The notes beneath the pieces were generated by a model that searched no databases, was not told where the DNA came from, and saw only the letters and a program-made list of their open reading frames with translations. A stretch of 64,000 nucleotides of DNA. It comes from Plectosphaerella cucumerina (taxonomy: Eukaryota > Ascomycota > Sordariomycetes > Glomerellales > Plectosphaerellaceae). The stretch covers positions 1,178,001 to 1,242,000 of the forward strand of contig JAGPXD010000007.1 of assembly GCA_020746995.1 (NCBI GenBank). The letters are read 5' to 3'. How positions within the stretch are numbered: the stretch's first letter is position 1; each line of letters opens with the position of its first letter. This document shows, piece by piece, positions 57,532-64,000 of this stretch. The translations under genes were made by a program, and so were the position numbers.

Positions 57532-60194
57532 TCATGTCCCCTTCGCCAGTCGCAGCCCCTCGTCCTCAGCCAGCTCGTCCTGGCTCATGCCCCCATTCAG
57601 CTTCTTGATGTATGTATCAAACTTGCCCGACGTCTCAATGATCTCCTCCATCACCTTGTAGTTGAGTTGGAACGTCGGCACCTTCTGCTGTTTCCTTTCC
57701 CAACGCGCAAACTGGCGCGCCGTCGTGATGACGTTGCGGATCTCTCGCCCGTTCATCTTGTGCTGCGCCAGGTCCTCGACATGGTCTTCAAGGTCCAACA
57801 GGTCAATTCCCTCCTCGTTAAGCGTCTTGAGGCGATTGAAGAAGTTGCCCCAGATCTTGGTCCGCTGATGCGTCGTCAGGCTGGTGTAGTGGATGGCCAA
57901 CTGAATCCGGGATTTGAAGGCCTCGTCGAATGTTCCGACGCGGTTGCTCGTTAGTACCAGGATGCCGTCGTAGTACTCGAGAACCCGAAGGAAGACTGAC
58001 ACAAGGGCGTTTCGCTTGAGGTCCTCGAGACTGCGTTGTTCGAGGAAGACATCGGCCTCATCGAGTAGGACGACGCACCCCCACGTCTTGCCCAGGTGAA
58101 GCACCGACTCCAGGTACTTCTCGACCTCGCTTGGCTCCGTGCCGATGTCGCCGCATGTGACGGGATAGAGTGGCTTCCTCGCAATCTCGGCCACGCTCTC
58201 TGCCGTCAGGGTCTTCCCTGTGCCCGGTCCGCCGTGCAAAAGCATGATGATGCCGTTGCCCTTTCCGCTGATGATGTCGGTCGACATGTCCGCCTCAATT
58301 TGGTTGCTGATGAGGGCCTGAATCAACCGTTTCGTCTTCTCGTGAAGGACAAGGCTCTTGAAAGCGCCAGTATTCCATTCCACCTCCGAGAATCGATCGA
58401 CAGCGAGGTCCACCCACTTCTTCGTCTTCAGATTGAACCCTTTCATCGAAGGAGGTGCCAGGTAGATAAATGTGTCATCAGGCGGGTCGTCTGAAGCGAG
58501 GACATCGGGGTTAAGTCGGTTGGAAGACCTACTCCACCAGGAACTATCGTCGTCGTCTGCGCCGTTGCCGTGTATCTCATAGTATGTCTGCATATCGATC
58601 ATATGGCGGTCTCCGATCGCCGAGTGAGCTTTCTCGCCGGTACCTCTGTAGGCGACCATCTGCTGGTGGCGACACTTCCAAACCCACTTGCCCCTGACTT
58701 GGAGCCTCTGCAGCGTCTCAGAATCCACGTGGTCCAGAGGTCGGAGTTCCAGATCTTTGATGTTTCTGGGCGATCTGTCGGTGATTTCGATGCTGTCAAT
58801 GTGCAACACCGTCTCTTTCTTAGAGAAGTGGCCGTCGAAGTCCCAGTGCCAGGCTTCAATTTCAAACCTTTTGCACAGTTCAGCTTCCTGGTCGCCGCCG
58901 TTGACCGTCTTAGCATTCGTGTTCTTCGGCTTGGATTTGAGGTTTGTGAGTGGTTTGAGCCAAGAAGTGCAGTGATAGCCCCTGGCTTCCGACCCTCGTC
59001 CTTGTACCACAATGACCCCTGGCTTGTATAGATAGTGTAGATGTACGTGGGATATTTTCGATGCAGTGATAGAATCATCCACAGCTTCGTACTCGTCGCC
59101 GTACTCGCTCATGATGTAATCAGTCAGCCGTTGAAAAAGCGACTTCTCGCGCTCTGGAAGCGCCTGCATGAAGATATTCATGGGCTCGCCCCGCACGTGA
59201 TAGAATGGCAAGTATGGGGCTTCGAATCTGATTGCGCCTCTGTCTTCAAGCCAATTGCTCGAAAACTTCTCATGCTTTTGTCCCCATTGCTCGTACGAGG
59301 AGGTCGATGAGGCATCATCCGGCGTTTCGTAACGGGCTTCATAATCCTCGAATCTCGTCATGGCTGACGCCAACGTCGCTTCGACGGGAAAAATTGACTC
59401 CGCAACATGGCTGACTCTGACGTTGCCGCTGCTGTCTGTGGTGCTGTCGCCAGCACTCCGGGAAGAGGTTAAATAGTCCCGACACACAATGAAGCAGATT
59501 TCCGGGTGTCTTTCAACATATGCCTGGATGTTGGTCATTGGCAGAGACCCAGTTAAGATCTCACGTGTTCCCGACTCGCCTTGGATCCAGTGAGGTATAT
59601 CAAGGAAGCTTCGGGCTGGTTTTGCTTTGTGATCAAAGACACGGTGGATCGTCAATGGCTTCAGCTTTTGTTGCCGCTTGGGACCCCCGACGCTATTCCC
59701 GGCTTGCAAAGCTGAGATGTAGGATTGCATTTCCTCTGAGCTCTGAGCAAACTCTTCCGGGATACCCAGATAGTCCGCGATTCGCCTGAGTTCCGAGATG
59801 GATTGGGCGACTGAATCGTCCGTGGCATGTGCCATTTTCAGCGTCTGGGGCCTTCCAAGAGTTGGCGCGTGGGTACCAGCTTGTCTCTCACGCAGTGTTA
59901 TCGGCACAGCGATATGATCTTCTCCAGGTATCTTGGGGTATTCCGCGTCGGAGTTTCCGGTGATTGTCTCGGGTGTTGTCGAGGGCTTCAGTGCAGCCCA
60001 CTTGTCACCGGCCGTGTCAAACTGGCCTCCGCGTGTCCGGTCTTCTGAAATTGTATGCGCGACTGGAGTTCTCTTGCACCGCTGTCAGCAGCCGTGATTG
60101 TTGAATGGCAGGAAATTCTCACCTTTCTAGCATCGTCACCCGGAAGCGGCATTCTGAATTCGGGCTTGGGTCGCCGTCGACTTCCGGTGCTCAT
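57532..60194 (-). CDS. large AAA ATPase with DUF7025-type N-terminal region
   Basis: Two exons are inferred: 60194-60123 and 60081-57532, over a 41-nt intron (GTGAGA...CTGACAG); 873 residues. The long frame is open from 60081 but has no ATG before 59835 (residue 107), so the upstream exon is likely. A shorter form from 59835 is the alternative. The N-terminal half resembles the DUF7025 family (WHWDFDG, then GKWVWKCRHQQMVAYRG). The AAA domain has Walker A GGPGTGKT (Lys647), Walker B VVLLDEADVF (Asp698/Glu699) and sensor LVLTSN. Such proteins are numerous in filamentous ascomycetes and mostly uncharacterised. It is divergent from an NLR-like gene with about 530 bp between starts. Confidence 0.88.
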
Positions 60195-60728
60195 GGTACG
60201 CAACTGTAATGATTCTCGCTGCGATTGATAGAGGTATAGTATGAGAACTTTGTTCTGGAAATCAGGCGAACAGCGTGAGGGCTTGTTGTAGAGAGTTTTG
60301 CGGTGCGGAAGAGATAGGTAGGATAAATGTCAGAAAACCCCTCATGAGATGAGGAGATGAAGAAATCCTCCGCTGAGTACGTGTGCATGGATGATTCGCC
60401 TATGCACTGCATCGAGGGGAAGTTCGGGGGCACAGCAGCTGCGCCTTGGAGGGCGCCGAGAGCTGCAGGTGATTATCCTATTGCTTGGGGGCCAAAGGCC
60501 AAGGCTCCGTTCACAGACACTCCTGTTTGTCATTGATCAGGCCCGCTCAAAAGGTGGCCGGGCCCATCGGATAGGGACTGGAGCTGCCGACCTGCATGTC
60601 TTCTGGGCACTTCACTTCACATCGATCACCACACGGCTGGTCATGTTAGTGTGCTGCGACTTGGCCATTGGTGAAGATGACAGCAATGGAAATCCCAGAC
60701 TTGTCCTTGCTGTATACTACAAACGATC
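60195..60728. other. divergent promoter
   Basis: This is the region between the AAA ATPase and the NLR-like gene. Short frames only; no gene was recognised. Confidence 0.45.
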
Positions 60729-62581
60729 AGTAAGCGTCCAGTCTAATTTTCCTCGAGCCAAGACCATACCATCTGACTAGTGACCAGGGTCGAGCCAGCT
60801 GGTGACACCTTTCAAAACGCCCTTCACATGTTCTCCTCCGAACTCTCGGATGACCCTGAGAAGCTTAGATGGATCCACGACAACCACGTCAGCGTCGAAT
60901 CGGTATTTGCATCAGTCGAGGATGCTCAGTCGAAATATGAAGGACGCAAAGGCGATTCCAAGACAAGAGAAGCCCTCACCGTGCTCGCTGAGAAGATTCA
61001 CTACTACCGCGGATTCATGGACGTCATCGCAACATATCATCCTGAGTACACAGCTCTGTTCTGGGGTGCCACAAAGTTTTTTCTCGTGGTCAGTACATTT
61101 CTCCAGCGACTTCAACGCCATTGGATCAACTGACAGAGGTCTTTCTGTAGGGCGTCATCAACCATCAAAAGGTAATCACACGGATCTCCGAAGGCCTGGT
61201 CCAGATCGCGAATCTTTTGCCTATGGCCGATGCAACTGCCCGACTCTACCCTGTCCCGCGTATACGAAAGATCATCGAGGCCATCTACGCCTACACCATC
61301 AGATTTCTGATCCGCGCTCTCAGATGGTACCAAGAGGGCAAATTCAAGCACATAATCCACTCCATCACGAGGCCGACCGAGACTCGCTATGACGACATCC
61401 TGAGCACCATCACCACCCTATCTCGCAGCATGACCGATGCCGCTGCAACCAGCAGCCAAGCTGAGCAACGGGACATGCATCTTGGACTGTTGAAACAAAC
61501 GAAAGTACAAGAGGCTCTGCAGACAAGTCTTGGAGACCAGGACATTGTTCTCCGTCAGGTCTTGGCTGGTGTTGGGAGCGTCCAAGATCAGCAGCAGGAC
61601 ACAATTTCTCGACTTGAGCAACTGATCAGCGGAGGTCATGACGAAGTGAAAGGACATCTCTCCGCCATTCTACTCGAAATTGTAAGCATCAAATCCGGCA
61701 TGCAGGCCATTCAAGCCACTTCGAAGGTGGTGCTGCACCAGCACCTTTCGATCGTACAGGTCTCCGAGGTACTGGTCAACATTGCTGTGTCTCAACTCCC
61801 GAATCCCCAAGCGGCGCAACAGACCTCACTTTTCCTCGCCAGAAAACGCCGCACCCGGCCATCGGCAAGAGGACCGCCCTTCTGGCTCGAGGACAAGATC
61901 CAGCGGTGGAACTCATCTGTCACATCATCGCTTGTCGTCGTGGATGGGACAAGAAAAATGCGCTTCCACCTCCAGTGGTACTGCGCTGAAACGATCTCTG
62001 TCTTACGGGAGTCTGGCATCCCGGTCATCTGGGCACTCAAGACGATGATGCCTGGTGGTGATTACGCAGAAGACGGCGTGTCATCTATCGACATGATCAA
62101 GTATCTGGTTTCACAAACGGTCCTCCTGAATCCGACTATGCACACCGAGGCGGCCATGTCACCACGACTGCATTCGTTCAAAGAAGCAAAGTCAGATAGC
62201 GACTGGATCAATATTCTTGGGTCTGTCCTCCAGGGCCTCCCGCACCTGTATGTTGTCTTGGACGTCGAGGTTCTCAAACAGACCAGTCGCGGTGGTCTCG
62301 TCAACTTGACTGCAAAGCTATCGGAGCTTAAGGTGGAAACAGTCGTCAAGATTGTCATGATCAACTACAGCCCCTTATTTCTACGAGGCACTCTGGACGG
62401 AAACTTCAAGGGGGACGTGGTAGCAGTGGGACGGGCAGGGCAGCCTCAAGCCGCTGGCAGACTTCCGCATCGTGGGAAAGGCTCTCAAAGCGTCACTGGC
62501 GCAGCTCACCTTGACTTTGCCCGTCTGACTGGGCAAGGTCTGCGGTCTCGGCAGGTTCGGTCGGGGAAACGGTCGAGATGA
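60729..62581 (+). CDS. NLR-like protein with DUF7708-type N-terminal domain
   Basis: Exons inferred: 60729 (a single coding base, A), 60781-61088 and 61151-62581, with introns of 51 and 62 nt; 579 residues. The start ATG would be split A|TG by the first intron. The conservative alternative is ATG 60828, but this loses the FQNALHMFSSEL segment that belongs to the conserved domain. The N-terminal region (YHPEYTALFWGATKFFLVGVINH, given here as a 23-residue span at about 86-108) matches the DUF7708 type found at the N-terminus of fungal NLR/STAND proteins. Coiled-coil-like helices follow. The downstream part has no clear P-loop (GKT) and no ankyrin or WD repeats. It is therefore a truncated or atypical member. 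The last 60 residues are Gly/Arg-rich and may be degenerate. It is possibly part of heterokaryon or antagonist recognition. Confidence 0.72.
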
Positions 62582-62674
62582 CCTGTTGTCAGAACGGGTT
62601 GTTCATGATAGGTAGTATGGCAAATAGATACGCTCCAATAACCAAAATAAAAGTCTACTTGACAAAAGTTGATG

Positions 62675-62767
62675 CTCCCCGAGACAGGATCGAACTGTCG
62701 ATCTCCCGATGTGTTGTTCGCAGATGCTATAACAGTCGGACGCCTTAACCAGCTGGGCCACCAGGGA
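62675..62767 (-). tRNA. tRNA-Asn(GTT) with 19-nt intron
   Basis: The cloverleaf can be folded by hand. The 7-bp acceptor stem is TCCCTGG with TCGGGGA (two G-U pairs), the D-arm is GCC/GGC with loop CAGCTGGTTAA, the anticodon stem is TCCGA/TCGGG, and the T-arm is GACAG-TTCGATC-CTGTC. The discriminator is G. Anticodon GTT is at 62733-62731. A 19-nt intron (62729-62711) interrupts after position 37, the canonical site. The D- and anticodon-arm sequence is very like yeast tRNA-Asn, including the G73 discriminator. Mature length is 74 nt before CCA addition. Confidence 0.93.
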
Positions 62768-63308
62768 TTGATGAAGGGACCCTGGTCGCAAGTGGGTAGT
62801 AGTGGGCCAGGCTCGCCTCTACGCCCGCAAGGAACGAGTCATCTATCAGCCGACTGCCATCGCCAGACTCCTTCGATAGCTCTGTCAAAATTCTTATTAG
62901 GTCACTGCAAAGTGGACTGAAAGCTTGCAAGACATTTGAAGCTTACTCGTGCTTCCTAGGTACCTGCCATTGATCGCTGGTAAGCTGGGAGCCCTTTCTA
63001 CTTCACTCAGCACTGAGTATTTACCGCTCGCCATGCTTCTCCTCCATGTCCCCCCGAGTCCCCAACACCTACCAGATACAACCTCAAGAACACCAAAGAC
63101 TTCTGATGGCTTGTAAGAAAGACCTGTTTGTGGAACGATGACATTCGCATCGCCCATCCGGCGTACAATTCAGCTTCCCGGCCATGATGCGCCAATCATT
63201 CGGCAGGTTGTGCCTGACCGACATGCACTCGGAGGCCTCTAGTAATTGCCCCCAGAACTCTCCAATGTTTGGTCGTTTGAAATGGTCCCCTCTGGGTTTG
63301 CTGAAATG
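62768..63308. other. intergenic
   Basis: This lies between the tRNA gene and the stop of the amidoligase gene. No feature was recognised. Confidence 0.45.
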
Positions 63309-63940
63309 CTACAAGAGTGGCTTCTTGTCAGATACCTTACCGAAAGCTGATGGCGATCTGGAGCGCAAACCCACCTTGCTGAAACAGAGGCAGACGAATG
63401 CCAGAACAAAAGAAATCAATCTTTTTGTCTGTACAGTGTCTCTGGAACCAGTTCCGCCTCGAAATTCGATCGTTCCGGAGCCATCGGGTCCAACAATGTT
63501 GTTGAAGTTCCACAATGCATATCTTGAACGTCTGCTCGTGCCCTGCATCAAGTCTCGAAGTCCCTTCTTAGTTCTTTCGCTGTAAATAGCCCTCCTAATA
63601 TTCCAGAGCGCATCTTCATTGCTTGCCGCTTTCTTCACAATGTGCTTGAGCTTTGACGATCGTTCCGTGTTGGGCCTGCAGTACTTGTGTTGTCGATCCT
63701 CATGAGGCAAGATGTACCATACGATCAAGTGCTCGTAGTACACGGTACCATAGGCTATATCCTGTAACTCGGACAGTATGAACTTTCTTGTCTGGGGTGG
63801 CGAGAAGTGGACGTGGGTGCCGCATAGAGGAGAAGGCCCTGGCTTGTAGAATACGGCATGCAAAGAATGCCAGAAGAGATCGATCTCGCGTTCCCAGTCA
63901 TTGCTGGACTGGAGGATACGAGATACCGCTTCGAGGGGAA
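63309..63940 (-). CDS. putative amidoligase, 3' exon, 5' part incomplete
   Basis: This is the last exon of a - strand gene. Its acceptor (AATCAG) abuts 63940, preceded by CTGAC and CTAAC branch-like sequences, and the rest lies in or beyond the right edge. The encoded C-terminal part (about 210 residues) shows features of the putative amidoligase family (PF12224, ATP-grasp/glutamine-synthetase-like fold): LCGTHVHFSP, HKYCRPN and GTIEFRGGTGSRDT. Such enzymes are predicted to form amide bonds on peptides or amino acids. The upstream intron and an in-frame stop at about 63963 show that the coding sequence does not simply continue. Its role is unknown. It lies in a stretch with an NLR-like gene and a DUF7025-type AAA ATPase. 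Confidence 0.78.
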
Positions 63941-64000
63941 CTGATTTCGTTAGAGTCAGATGTCAGTAGAGGCTTATGTTGGATTGAATGGTGACTGCGT

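Overview
This window looks like nuclear DNA of a filamentous ascomycete (Pezizomycotina, probably a Sordariomycete-type genome). The evidence is many short GT-AG introns (mostly 41-62 nt), three Zn2Cys6 transcription factors, a TmpB-like adenylation/membrane flavoprotein, a PDR-type ABC transporter, and fungal AAA-ATPase and NLR-like families. The species cannot be fixed from the sequence alone. I support about 22 protein genes, one intron-containing tRNA-Asn, one gene with a premature stop, and a few relics. Exon coordinates below were worked out by hand from splice signals and checked for reading-frame closure.

Left part (1-19.8 kb): long gene-free GC-rich stretches surround a cysteine-rich single-pass membrane protein (4549-6346, -) and a Zn2Cys6 factor whose zinc cluster is spread over tiny exons (9336-11572, +). 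Next comes an accessory-looking stretch with a C2H2-type protein, two 17-bp minisatellites (7.34 kb and 13.09 kb), a possible SNF2 relic, two unrecognised genes (14691-15542, 16296-17169) and a related-looking gene broken by a TAG codon (17740-18313).

Middle (19.8-28.4 kb): mostly housekeeping. A large Zn2Cys6 factor with a fungal_trans domain, the mitochondrial phosphate carrier (Mir1-type), a mitochondrial lipoate ligase, and a disordered hypothetical protein.

31.9-45.3 kb: three co-directional genes. First is a TmpB-like NRPS-type adenylation domain fused to a membrane flavoprotein, second a 1502-residue PDR/ABCG exporter with a perfect TCCGCGGA element in its promoter, third a secreted subtilase with an inserted PA domain. 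TmpB and TmpA in Aspergillus nidulans act in extracellular signalling for conidiation, so an adjacent exporter is of interest.

45.8-57 kb: a WW-domain acidic protein and a CX2C zinc-knuckle-like protein are convergent. They are followed by what looks like an amine catabolism cluster: permease (-), aldehyde dehydrogenase (+), Zn2Cys6 regulator (+) and FAD amine oxidoreductase (-). The permease/dehydrogenase promoter has GATA sites, and the regulator promoter has a striking four-copy octamer.

57.5-64 kb: a large DUF7025-type AAA ATPase is divergent from a DUF7708-like NLR-type protein. Then come tRNA-Asn(GTT) and a putative amidoligase that runs toward the right edge.
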